Assembly: GCA_030018575.1 (NCBI GenBank)
Contig: JASEIA010000027.1
Location: 1 to 16,774 of the forward strand
Direction of reading: 5' to 3'
From: Nanobdellota archaeon
GTDB lineage: Archaea > Nanobdellota > Nanobdellia > SCGC-AAA011-G17 > GW2011-AR17
DNA: 16,774 bases
The notes below the pieces were generated by a model. It searched no databases. It had not been told where the DNA came from and saw only the letters and a list, made by a program, of their open reading frames with translations. The position numbers and the translations under genes were made by a program. How positions within the stretch are numbered: the first letter of the stretch is position 1; every line of letters begins with the position of its first letter. Below, piece after piece: positions 1 to 5,472 of the stretch.

Positions 1-55
1 AATCAGTGAAAGGAATTGATGCTAATTCCTTTACAATGAAGTCCTCGGGTATTTG
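1..55. repeat. terminal direct repeat, left copy
   Basis: These 55 bases are identical to 16720-16774 at the other end. An exact overlap of this length is what a de Bruijn assembler with k=55 leaves when a path closes on itself. Collapsing the two copies gives a 16,719-bp circle. The repeat lies inside the truD coding sequence, so it is an overlap of one gene rather than a biological repeat. Confidence 0.9.
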
Positions 56-67
56 TTTAATCTTCAT
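1..67 (-). CDS. truD: tRNA pseudouridine synthase TruD, N-terminal 22 codons (continues at 16774 across the circle junction)
   Basis: This is the 5' end of truD, read on the minus strand from the ATG at 65-67. It encodes MKIKQIPEDFIVKELAS..., the conserved TruD N-terminus (PEDF.V.E). Residues 1-4 are encoded only here. From residue 5 on, the sequence is also present at 16720-16774, where the gene runs without a break to its stop at 15791, giving 331 aa in total. The start is supported by a TATA box about 27 nt upstream (91-98), which fits a leaderless mRNA. The next gene upstream ends 37 bp away, so some read-through from it is possible. Confidence 0.9.
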   Translation of the reverse strand, partial: MKIKQIPEDFIVKELASIPFTD

Positions 68-90
68 AAAAGCAAGGAATGGATCAGAAG

Positions 91-98
91 TTTAAATA
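91..98 (-). promoter_or_regulatory. TATA box for truD
   Basis: The minus strand reads TATTTAAA, centred about 27 nt before the truD ATG at 67. That places transcription start at or next to the start codon, a leaderless arrangement. Its presence on the left end of the window while most of truD is on the right supports the circular join. Confidence 0.6.
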
Positions 99-103
99 AC
101 TTG

Positions 104-583
104 TTAAGAAGGCGGCTTCACGGCTGTCCAATACTTCCAATGCGGCTCCTGCCACCATGAATGAAACTTCAAATGAATTCTCCCTTTAAAGAATATCTCA
201 ATAAGGTGCTCGTCAAGGACATTCCGCAGGAAAGACCTTCTCGGCTCCGGAAGCTTTGCATCATACGGGTCTTCCCCTGTGCTTAGCATTATCATCCTTC
301 CAATGCCGTCATCAGTCGGTTCAATGCGCTCGTATGCAACAGAAAATCCCTTGTCATATCTTTTCAAGGGAAAATGAAACACTTCATTTGAATCAACAAG
401 CAAAAAAAGCCCTGACTTGTCTTTTTTAAATCCAAGTGTTTTTCCCTCAAGGCTTTCATTAACCTTGACAGTGCCGCCCATGGAGCCAACAAGCCTTATA
501 TATAATCTCTCCGCCTTGTAATTGTCAATGCAAAGCCTTAAATTCTTCCTGTCCAGCTTCTTCGGCATCCAGTATTGCTCCAT
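104..583 (-). CDS. hypothetical protein, 159 aa, upstream of truD
   Basis: I do not recognise the family. The protein is 159 aa with alternating beta-rich and charged segments, no signal peptide and no membrane segment. Visible features are a glycine-containing beta stretch (RLVGSMGGTVKV, about residues 30-41), a hydrophobic run FLLVDSNEVFHFPL (about 60-73), and an aromatic tail with SWWQEPHWKYW near residues 142-152. The tryptophan-rich C-terminus could be a binding surface, but nothing catalytic is evident. The ATG at 583 is preceded by a TATA-like element about 26 nt upstream, so a leaderless start is likely. It lies 37 bp upstream of truD in the same orientation and could be co-transcribed with it. 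Coding status looks good; function is unknown. Confidence 0.7.
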   Translation of the reverse strand: MEQYWMPKKLDRKNLRLCIDNYKAERLYIRLVGSMGGTVKVNESLEGKTLGFKKDKSGLFLLVDSNEVFHFPLKRYDKGFSVAYERIEPTDDGIGRMIMLSTGEDPYDAKLPEPRRSFLRNVLDEHLIEIFFKGRIHLKFHSWWQEPHWKYWTAVKPPS

Positions 584-604
584 GATGTTCTAACAAATCT
601 GCAA

Positions 605-613
605 TATTAATAA
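605..613 (-). promoter_or_regulatory. TATA box for the 159-aa gene
   Basis: The minus strand reads TTATTAATA, centred about 26 nt before the ATG at 583, the usual archaeal spacing for a leaderless transcript. Confidence 0.5.
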
Positions 614-626
614 GGATTTCGCTAAG

Positions 627-633
627 AAAAAAA
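627..633 (-). terminator. poly-T terminator after the toxin-antitoxin operon
   Basis: Seven Ts on the minus strand begin just after the antitoxin stop at 640. Short T runs are typical archaeal terminators. This one lies between the antitoxin and the promoter of the next gene. Confidence 0.5.
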
Positions 634-639
634 GGAGGC

Positions 640-939
640 TTAGGCAGGGACTACCTTTATCGCATCATTCTCTATCGAGATAAAAACATCTTCCCCCTGT
701 TTGAGGTTTAGCGCGTGTTCAATATCAGTTGGCAATCTCAAGATTAAATTGCTTTTTATCCTTCCAAGCTTCGCCTTTAAAGACTGCTTTTTTAGCTTGT
801 TTAACAAAAGAACCTTCTGCGCTCCTTCTGGCTCGTAATACTTTTCCCCGCAAGCGCATTTCCATCCAGCTATCCTGTAGCCGTTAAAGTCCAGCGCCTT
901 AACATGTTCCATTTGCTTTCCGCAGTTATTGCATTTCAT
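640..939 (-). CDS. antitoxin with zinc ribbon and AbrB-type DNA-binding domain
   Basis: A 99-aa protein in two parts. The N-terminal zinc ribbon has CNNC at residues 3-6 and CAC at 28-30, resembling YgiT/MqsA-type zinc fingers. From about residue 56 to the end there is an AbrB/SpoVT-like swapped-hairpin domain (LILRLPTDIEHALNLKQGEDV). Such proteins neutralise a partner toxin through one part and bind the operon promoter through the other. I chose the ATG at 937-939 because it overlaps the toxin stop as ATGA, giving translational coupling; the open frame extends 13 codons further upstream inside the toxin gene. Gene order is toxin first, as in mqsRA/higBA. A palindromic promoter upstream of the toxin is the likely target. 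The family call rests on motifs only. Confidence 0.75.
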   Translation of the reverse strand: MKCNNCGKQMEHVKALDFNGYRIAGWKCACGEKYYEPEGAQKVLLLNKLKKQSLKAKLGRIKSNLILRLPTDIEHALNLKQGEDVFISIENDAIKVVPA

Positions 940-1205
940 TTTCTTCCAAATCTCCCGAAGTGCACAAGCACCCAGCATTCTTCTTTCATTGCTTCATTAT
1001 AGCTAAGAGCAATTACAGCGTTGAATGTCTTGCTGCCCTTTACCAGCCATTTTTCAATAGTGCCTTCTTTCCTCTTTCTTGGCGCTTCATAGCCTGTTTC
1101 AAGCACTTCAACAACATCGTAAAGGTCTTTTCCGTGCTTGAAAAGCTCCTGCATCGCTGAATCGGACACTATTATCCTAAGCCCTTTGAATCTAGGGCAA
1201 GGCAT
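936..1205 (-). CDS. RelE/DUF4258-like toxin
   Basis: An 89-aa basic protein upstream of, and overlapping by 4 bp, a zinc-ribbon/AbrB antitoxin. The pattern is a helix (DSAMQELFKHGKDLYDVVEVLETG, about 15-38), a basic stretch PRKRKEG, then beta strands ending VLVHFGRFGRK. This resembles DUF4258/RelE-fold toxins, which act on RNA at the ribosome, but key residues are too variable to prove activity. I chose the ATG at 1203-1205 (starting MPCPRFKG) because a TATA-like element is centred at about 1238 and the palindromic operator lies between. The longer start at 1271 would put the promoter inside the gene. Toxin identity is inferred mostly from gene pairing and size. Confidence 0.65.
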   Translation of the reverse strand: MPCPRFKGLRIIVSDSAMQELFKHGKDLYDVVEVLETGYEAPRKRKEGTIEKWLVKGSKTFNAVIALSYNEAMKEECWVLVHFGRFGRK

Positions 1206-1213
1206 ATCTCTAT

Positions 1214-1241
1214 AACATATGTTTATTGCATATGTATTTAA
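1214..1241 (-). promoter_or_regulatory. toxin-antitoxin promoter and operator
   Basis: The minus strand has TTAAATAC at 1241-1234 as TATA box, 33 nt from the chosen toxin start. Downstream are a perfect 10-bp palindrome AACATATGTT (1214-1223) and a second CATATGT (1229-1235). The two CATATGT copies (1216-1222 and 1229-1235) are direct repeats 13 bp apart. This suits autoregulation by the AbrB-type antitoxin. Confidence 0.55.
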
Positions 1242-1291
1242 GCTTTTTGGTTCAAAATTGCTCATAGGCATTATATTCTTTTAGGATTAAT

Positions 1292-1432
1292 ATGCCTTCC
1301 CTGAAAAATTCCGCAAGATTTGCAATAAAGCTGAAAGCTTTTCGTACGGAGGCGAAAAAAGCCAATCCTCGCTTAAAAATAAGGCAGAAGATTTTCAGAA
1401 CACCTCAAAAGCCCCATTGCAAAGTGTTTTAA
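1292..1432 (+). CDS. possible small basic protein, 46 aa
   Basis: An open frame of 46 codons starting at ATG 1292 encodes a strongly basic peptide (MPSLKNSARF..., many Lys/Arg, ending HCKVF). It lies in the otherwise empty gap between the toxin promoter and apgM. A TATA-like TTATATTC lies only about 20 nt upstream, closer than at neighbouring genes, and there is no clear Shine-Dalgarno sequence. The 3' end runs into the apgM TATA box. I do not recognise a family, and it could be chance. Confidence 0.25.
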   Translation: MPSLKNSARFAIKLKAFRTEAKKANPRLKIRQKIFRTPQKPHCKVF

Positions 1433-1437
1433 ACTTA
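1428..1437 (+). promoter_or_regulatory. TATA box for apgM
   Basis: TTTAAACTTA is centred about 27 nt before the ATG at 1459, matching the leaderless spacing seen at other genes here. Confidence 0.55.
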
Positions 1438-1458
1438 TTTCACGTTTAATTAAACTGC

Positions 1459-2691
1459 ATGAAAACGCTATTCATCATACTTGACGGCGCTGCTGACAGG
1501 CCGTGCGCTGAACTCGGCAATAAAACGCCTTATGAAGCCGCGAATATCCCTAACCTTGATTTTCTCGCTAAGAACGGGAGATGCGGATTAGTCCAAACTG
1601 TCGGAAAAGGCATTGCGCCTGAGTCAGACTTTGCAGTGATGGCTATCATGGGCTATGACCCTTACAAGTACTTCACAGGAAGAGGGCCGCTGGAGGCGTA
1701 CGGAGCAGGAATAAAATTAGAAAAGCAGTTTCTCGCGCTAAGGACAAACTTCGCAACAGTTGAAGGCAATGAAATAAAGGACAGGAGAGTGGGACGGAGC
1801 CTTACAACATTGGAAGCGAAAGAGCTTGAAAAGGAAATAAACAAAAAAGTAAAGCTTCCGTGCAAGTTCATATTCAAGAGCACAACAGAGCACAGGGGTG
1901 TATTGGTTTTATACGGCAAATTCTCAGCAGATGTTTCAAACACAGACCCTGCCTATGAAAAGAAAGGCACTTTCGGCGTTGCAAAAGCTGTTTCTTCAAA
2001 TAAAATAGAAGAATGCATTGCATTAAAGAAAGGCGCTGAGAACACGGCAGGGATTATAAACGATTTTGTTGAAAAAAGCAAGAGAGCGCTTGATGAAAGC
2101 AAGATAAATGCAAAAAGAAAGGCAAAGGGGCTTTTGGCTGCAAACGCGATTCTTCCAAGGGATGCAGGAAACAAGCTGCCAAGGCTTCCCAAAAAGGAAA
2201 AGTGGGCGGCTGTTGTCGGAATGCCTTTGGAGATAGGGCTGGCTGAATTGGCAGGAATGAAGATTCTGAAAGTCAAATATCCGCCTATAACTTCCTCAGA
2301 CGCTTATAGGCACATATACGAATGCCTTGAAGCAGAGATAAGGGACTCATTGAAGTATCTTAAATCGCAATGGAACAAGTTTGATTCTTTCTATCTTCAC
2401 ATTAAAGAAACAGACATTCCCGGGCATGACGGATTGCCTGAAGAAAAAAAGAAGATGCTGGAGCTTATTGACAAAAAGCTGTTCTCGGAGATAAGAAAGC
2501 TCAATGCAAGAATCATAGTAACTTCAGACCACGCAACTCCCTGCTCATTGAAGTCGCATTCTGACAATCCAGTCCCATTATTGGTTTATGACGGCAAGAA
2601 CAGGGACAATTTAAATGGCTTTTCAGAAAAAGAATGCAGGAAAGGCAGCCTTGGGACAATTCTGGGGAAGGATATTTTAAAGAAAGTGTAA
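1459..2691 (+). CDS. apgM: 2,3-bisphosphoglycerate-independent phosphoglycerate mutase, archaeal type
   Basis: It interconverts 3- and 2-phosphoglycerate in glycolysis/gluconeogenesis; a cytoplasmic metalloenzyme of the alkaline-phosphatase superfamily. At 410 aa it has the usual archaeal ApgM length. Visible motifs: N-terminal metal ligand region ILDGAADRP (D9), catalytic serine region PESDFAVMAIMGYDP (S56), GRGPLEAYGAGI (about 74-85), the metal-binding HIKETDIPGHDG (about 314-325), TSDHATPC and HSDNPVPLL near the C-terminus. All main metal and catalytic positions look intact. It has its own TATA box and probably a leaderless mRNA. It is monocistronic: the next gene converges on it from 2730. 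The call is firm at family level. Confidence 0.95.
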   Translation: MKTLFIILDGAADRPCAELGNKTPYEAANIPNLDFLAKNGRCGLVQTVGKGIAPESDFAVMAIMGYDPYKYFTGRGPLEAYGAGIKLEKQFLALRTNFATVEGNEIKDRRVGRSLTTLEAKELEKEINKKVKLPCKFIFKSTTEHRGVLVLYGKFSADVSNTDPAYEKKGTFGVAKAVSSNKIEECIALKKGAENTAGIINDFVEKSKRALDESKINAKRKAKGLLAANAILPRDAGNKLPRLPKKEKWAAVVGMPLEIGLAELAGMKILKVKYPPITSSDAYRHIYECLEAEIRDSLKYLKSQWNKFDSFYLHIKETDIPGHDGLPEEKKKMLELIDKKLFSEIRKLNARIIVTSDHATPCSLKSHSDNPVPLLVYDGKNRDNLNGFSEKECRKGSLGTILGKDILKKV

Positions 2692-2729
2692 AGCCTCGTT
2701 TCACTCAACATGCCTCTCAACCTCAAGCC

Positions 2730-3320
2730 TTATCTTGCGGCATTTTTCACAACCCCTGCAATAACTTCATATCCCCACAAAACTATGCCTTTTTGCAGGG
2801 CTTCTTTTATTATCTTGTCTCCCTTTTTAAGGTTTTTCTGCAAATCTTCTTCTGTCTGGATTACGTCCTGAATCTTGGCAGGCATAATCTCCTGCACTTG
2901 TGCTAATTTTTGCTTAAATTCATTAAAGCTCTTTTTGTCCAATACAAAGAGTATGTCAATATCTCCTGGCTTTTGCTTTGCAGTTATGTAAGAGCCAAAC
3001 AGGATGCAGGCTTTTGTTGCTGCTTTCAGCGGCTCAAGGTCTTCATTTCTTAATTTTATCCTGCCTTCAAGGCTGTCATGGGCAAAAGAAAGCTCCAGCA
3101 TAAGCATTGCCTTCTCATTCTCAAAGTTAAGCTTATATGAGATAATGTTTGCTATCTGCTTCTTTTTTAATATGCCCTCTTTCTCAAGCTTTGCAAGAAG
3201 CTTATATGCCCCATTGGGTGTAATCCCGCACTTTTTGGCAATCTCATTTATTGAATAGTCCTCATTCAGGCTTGCGGCCAAAAAGCGGAGCACTTTCTTC
3301 TCATTTTGTGTTAAAGCCAT
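2730..3320 (-). CDS. winged-HTH–minimal nucleotidyltransferase fusion, no HEPN partner
   Basis: A 196-aa protein. Residues about 5-60 form a winged helix-turn-helix (EKKVLRFLAAS... SINEIAKKCGITPNGAYKLLAKLEKEGIL). Residues about 104-126 carry the minimal nucleotidyltransferase (MNT) signature LFGSYITAKQKPGDIDILFV, with G109-S110 and the D120-x-D122 metal pair; the tail ends KGIVLWGYEVI, common in the family. In type VII toxin-antitoxin systems MNT proteins AMPylate a HEPN toxin. Here no HEPN gene lies on either side: apgM converges from the left and a divergent coiled-coil gene starts to the right. It may act in trans on the HEPN proteins encoded in the island at 10.5-15.7 kb, or only as a transcription regulator. 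Its promoter carries repeated TTATACAC sites. Confidence 0.85.
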   Translation of the reverse strand: MALTQNEKKVLRFLAASLNEDYSINEIAKKCGITPNGAYKLLAKLEKEGILKKKQIANIISYKLNFENEKAMLMLELSFAHDSLEGRIKLRNEDLEPLKAATKACILFGSYITAKQKPGDIDILFVLDKKSFNEFKQKLAQVQEIMPAKIQDVIQTEEDLQKNLKKGDKIIKEALQKGIVLWGYEVIAGVVKNAAR

Positions 3321-3364
3321 TATACACCTATTAGTTGATAATTATACACTAATAGTATATAAAC
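3319..3364 (-). promoter_or_regulatory. promoter and operator of the orphan wHTH-MNT gene
   Basis: The plus strand holds two direct repeats, ATTATACACCTATTAG (3319-3334) and ATTATACACTAATAG (3341-3355), 22 bp apart. Within them CTATTAG (3328-3334) and CTAATAG (3349-3355) are inverted. On the minus strand TTTATATA (3363-3356) is the probable TATA box. The wHTH protein probably represses itself here. The core TTAGTGTATAA also occurs at 13202-13212. Confidence 0.55.
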
Positions 3365-3406
3365 TTTATGATTATGGGAAATGCGTATTTTCGCTAATCT
3401 GCAGCC

Positions 3407-3475
3407 GATATATATAAGGAACTCTTACAATTGTATTGCCCTTTAGGGCTTCAAAAACAAAGGCGGAGGAGGAGG
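3407..3475 (+). promoter_or_regulatory. TATA box, leader hairpin and strong Shine-Dalgarno of the coiled-coil gene
   Basis: GATATATATAAG (3407-3418) is a TATA box. Transcription is then expected near 3438, where a perfect inverted repeat GCCCT-TT-AGGGC (3438-3449) begins. GGAGGAGGAGG at 3465-3475 is an extended, tripled Shine-Dalgarno just before the ATG at 3480. This leader of about 40 nt contrasts with the leaderless genes around it. Confidence 0.55.
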
Positions 3476-3479
3476 AAAA

Positions 3480-3833
3480 ATGGCGAGAGAAAATGTGGCA
3501 TATGCTGCAATTAAAAAGACTTTTCCTATTTGGTTGCATCGTTCTCGGGAGAATGTCGTGAATAGAGTCAAAAAGAGGTATGGGGCTTGGCAATTTAGTC
3601 GACATAAGACTCACCCTGTTGAAGAAGAACGGAATGCAGATGAGAGAGAGATGGGAGAAAAGCTAATACAAAAATATGAAGAGAGACAATTAGAGAGGAT
3701 ACGCCCGCGGCAGTTAGAGGAAGAAAAAATCCAGCGAATTGCAAGGCAGGAAGAGATAAGGCTGAATGAGATGCGCGCAAAAGAGAGAATGCTTGCAAAG
3801 GAAAGGCTCTTGCAGAGGAGAGGCAGGCGATAG
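3480..3833 (+). CDS. charged coiled-coil hypothetical protein, 117 aa
   Basis: I do not recognise the family. The N-terminal third (about residues 1-45) is basic with aromatic residues (FPIWLHRSRENVV). From about residue 48 to the end it is almost entirely Glu/Arg/Lys/Gln with few hydrophobics (EERQLERIRPRQLEEEKIQR...), predicting one long charged helix or coiled coil ending RRGRR. There is no signal peptide or membrane segment. It starts 159 bp from the divergently read orphan MNT gene. The repeated GGAGG in the leader and its own TATA box argue that it is expressed. RNA or membrane binding by the basic helix is possible but unsupported. Confidence 0.65.
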   Translation: MARENVAYAAIKKTFPIWLHRSRENVVNRVKKRYGAWQFSRHKTHPVEEERNADEREMGEKLIQKYEERQLERIRPRQLEEEKIQRIARQEEIRLNEMRAKERMLAKERLLQRRGRR

Positions 3834-3847
3834 TAAAGCCTTATTGC

Positions 3848-3874
3848 TTTTTTTCTTCTTTAACCTCTTTTTTT
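3848..3874 (+). terminator. double poly-T terminator
   Basis: Two runs of seven Ts (3848-3854 and 3868-3874) follow the stop of the coiled-coil gene and precede the Gins51 promoter, typical of archaeal termination. Confidence 0.55.
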
Positions 3875-3902
3875 ACGGCATTTTAAAATCAATATAGAAA
3901 TC

Positions 3903-3911
3903 CTTATAAAA
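3903..3911 (+). promoter_or_regulatory. TATA box for the Gins51–L44e operon
   Basis: CTTATAAAA is centred about 29 nt before the ATG at 3936, so the operon mRNA probably begins close to the start codon. Confidence 0.55.
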
Positions 3912-3935
3912 CAATAGACATTCCTGCTTTACGAG

Positions 3936-4607
3936 ATGGCTGAAAAAGACGTGATAATAACTTTTGACACATTATTTGACCTACAAAGAAGGGAAAAATA
4001 CAGGGCAGAGCTCCAGAAAATTGACGCTAAATTCTTTGACGACGTAACCAAGTACTTCACTGAAAAACAGTCCATCCTTGAATCGCAGGAAAAGAAGAAA
4101 AGCGTTTTTGCATCCACTGAAATCGAGAAGACAAGGGGACAATTAAACGAAGCCAAGAGGCTTTTGAAAGACATATACACCTGGAGAGAAAACAAGATTG
4201 TGCAGGGCGCTGTTTTCCAGTCAAGGTGCAATGGAAAAGGCTTTGATTTCTCGGCATTATTGCCCGAGGAGATAGAACTTTTCAACGCGCTCCAGTCAAC
4301 ACTGATGAAATACAGGGAAGATATCCTGCATTCGCTATTAAACCATGAATCCCCAAAGGTGGCAATAACGCCTGTTTCAGAGCCTGAAACCGAGGGTGAA
4401 GCACCGAAAGGTTTAAAAACAGATGCATCTAAATCAGATGGAAGTTGCCGCATTTCAATAAAATGCGACCTGCCGGAGTTTATGGGCCCTGACATGAACA
4501 AGTACGGGCCGTTCGAGGCAGGAGAAACAGCTTCAATTCCGGACAGCGTTGCAGAAATGCTGGTTAAGTCCGGAAATGCGATAAAACCCTGGGAAACCTC
4601 AAAATGA
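3936..4607 (+). CDS. gins51: GINS complex subunit Gins51
   Basis: Subunit of the archaeal GINS complex, which joins MCM and a GAN/RecJ-like nuclease in the replicative CMG-type helicase. The 223-aa protein shows the Gins51 order. An all-helical A domain (about 8-130) starts with FDTLFDLQRREKYRAELQKID and includes the LLPEEIELFNAL helix. A low-complexity acidic linker follows (about 140-165), then a small beta B domain at the C-terminus (about 170-220; DLPEFMGPDMNKYGPFEAGE, then IPDSVAEMLVKSGNA). The C-terminal B domain separates Gins51 from Gins23. Linkage to L44e, S27e and aIF2alpha is a well known archaeal arrangement. The stop overlaps the L44e start by 4 bp (ATGA). Confidence 0.9.
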   Translation: MAEKDVIITFDTLFDLQRREKYRAELQKIDAKFFDDVTKYFTEKQSILESQEKKKSVFASTEIEKTRGQLNEAKRLLKDIYTWRENKIVQGAVFQSRCNGKGFDFSALLPEEIELFNALQSTLMKYREDILHSLLNHESPKVAITPVSEPETEGEAPKGLKTDASKSDGSCRISIKCDLPEFMGPDMNKYGPFEAGETASIPDSVAEMLVKSGNAIKPWETSK

Positions 4608-4924
4608 AAATACCAAAGAAAATGAAAAAGTTTTGCCCTAAATGCAAGGCATACAAGGAGATGACAGTTTCTTTGAACAGGCAGCAGGGCAAGAACAAGG
4701 TTCATCCGATGTCAAGGGGCTCAAGGACAAGAATGAAGAAAAGGGGCTTGGACAGGGGCTTTGGAAACAGGGGCAATGTGTCAAGGGGCGCGATGAGCAA
4801 GTGGAAGCGCTACAATGTAAAGAAAAGCAAGAAAATTAATCTGATACTCAAATGCTCCGCCTGCGGAAAAAGCCAGGTATTCATAGGGCCGAGGGCGAAG
4901 AAAGTGGAGGTTGCTCACGCTTAA
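4604..4924 (+). CDS. rpl44e: 50S ribosomal protein L44e
   Basis: An archaeal/eukaryotic large-subunit protein with a zinc ribbon. The 106-aa sequence begins MKIPKKMKKFCPKCKAY, the characteristic L44e start, with CPKC at 11-14 and the second pair CSAC at 84-87. Between them lies a very basic Gly/Arg-rich region (RGSRTRMKKRGLDRGFGNRG). Full length for the family. The ATGA overlap with gins51 means translational coupling. It is followed after 60 bp, which hold a hairpin, by S27e. Confidence 0.95.
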   Translation: MKIPKKMKKFCPKCKAYKEMTVSLNRQQGKNKVHPMSRGSRTRMKKRGLDRGFGNRGNVSRGAMSKWKRYNVKKSKKINLILKCSACGKSQVFIGPRAKKVEVAHA

Positions 4925-4933
4925 ATAAAAAAT

Positions 4934-4958
4934 GGTCTGCGAACGAAGTTCGTGGACC
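4934..4958 (+). repeat. stem-loop in the L44e–S27e gap
   Basis: GGTCTGCGAAC (4934-4944), loop GAA, then GTTCGTGGACC (4948-4958) form an 11-bp stem with two G-U pairs in RNA. It sits in the 60-bp spacer of a ribosomal operon. There is no T run after it, so it is more likely an mRNA processing or stability element, or a dispersed hairpin repeat, than a terminator. Confidence 0.6.
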
Positions 4959-4984
4959 TTTGAATGAAGCGAAGCGGAATGAAA

Positions 4985-5152
4985 ATGGAGAGAGGAAAAT
5001 TCATAAGGGTAAAGTGCTCAAACTGCAAGAACGAGCAGGTAATTTTCGGAAAGGCTTCAACAGAGGCAAAATGCCTTGTGTGCGGCAATGTGCTTGCAGC
5101 GCCTGTCGGCGGGAAGGCAAACGTGAAGGCAAAGGTTCTTGAAGTATTGTAA
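4985..5152 (+). CDS. rps27e: 30S ribosomal protein S27e
   Basis: A small zinc-binding ribosomal protein of archaea and eukaryotes. I take the ATG at 4985 (MERGKFIRVKCSNC), giving 55 aa; upstream in-frame ATGs at 4964 and 4979 would add 2-7 residues without homology value. The C4 zinc finger is CSNC (11-14) and CLVC (30-33), followed by the glycine-rich APVGGKANVKAKVLEVL tail typical of S27e. It lies in the same operon as L44e and one base before a second small zinc protein gene. Confidence 0.93.
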   Translation: MERGKFIRVKCSNCKNEQVIFGKASTEAKCLVCGNVLAAPVGGKANVKAKVLEVL

Positions 5153-5153
5153 G

Positions 5154-5348
5154 ATGGGAATAGAGAAGATTCTTGAAGCTGAGTGGAAGTGGAGCCTTTT
5201 TCATCGGCTAGGCAAAATCAAGATTGTTGCAAGATGCTCTTGTGGGGCAGACTATACGTTTGAAGGCGCTTTTGATAAGTTAAATGGCGGTTACAATGAG
5301 CGATACCTGCAAGCAAGATGCCGAGTGTGCAAAGGCAAGGATTTCTAG
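5154..5348 (+). CDS. small zinc-ribbon-like protein in the ribosomal operon, 64 aa
   Basis: I do not recognise this family. A 64-aa protein starts at ATG 5154, one base after the S27e stop. It has two cysteine pairs, CSC (28, 30) and CRVC (56, 59), likely forming a zinc site, with aromatic and acidic residues between them (DYTFEGAFDKLNGGY). Tight coupling to S27e suggests a role near the ribosome or a recent insertion into the cluster; many archaea have only L44e, S27e, aIF2alpha and Nop10 here. An upstream in-frame ATG at 5139 would overlap S27e, so I prefer 5154. Confidence 0.7.
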   Translation: MGIEKILEAEWKWSLFHRLGKIKIVARCSCGADYTFEGAFDKLNGGYNERYLQARCRVCKGKDF

Positions 5349-5442
5349 CTTTCAATAAAGAGAACATATGAAGGAGTGGGAATTTTTACAGAAAGGTATT
5401 CAATTGAAGTTCAGCCGCTTGACCCAACGAAGTGAGCAAACG

Positions 5443-5450
5443 TTTATATA
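5443..5450 (+). promoter_or_regulatory. TATA box for aIF2alpha–Nop10
   Basis: TTTATATA is centred about 26 nt before the ATG at 5473. The 124-bp gap upstream (5349-5472) holds this promoter and no convincing gene. Confidence 0.6.
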
Positions 5451-5472
5451 TACTGCCTATTTCTAACCTTGC

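Noticed and set aside
3929..4705. 258-codon minus-strand frame opposite gins51
   Set aside because: Gins51 has recognisable A and B domains on the plus strand, a TATA box and operon coupling; the antisense frame has none of these.
4852..5142. 96-codon plus-strand frame across the L44e–S27e junction
   Set aside because: It overlaps two firmly identified ribosomal protein genes in another frame.
5368..5466. 32-codon frame between the zinc protein and aIF2alpha
   Set aside because: It has no promoter or ribosome-binding site and runs through the aIF2alpha TATA box; probably chance.
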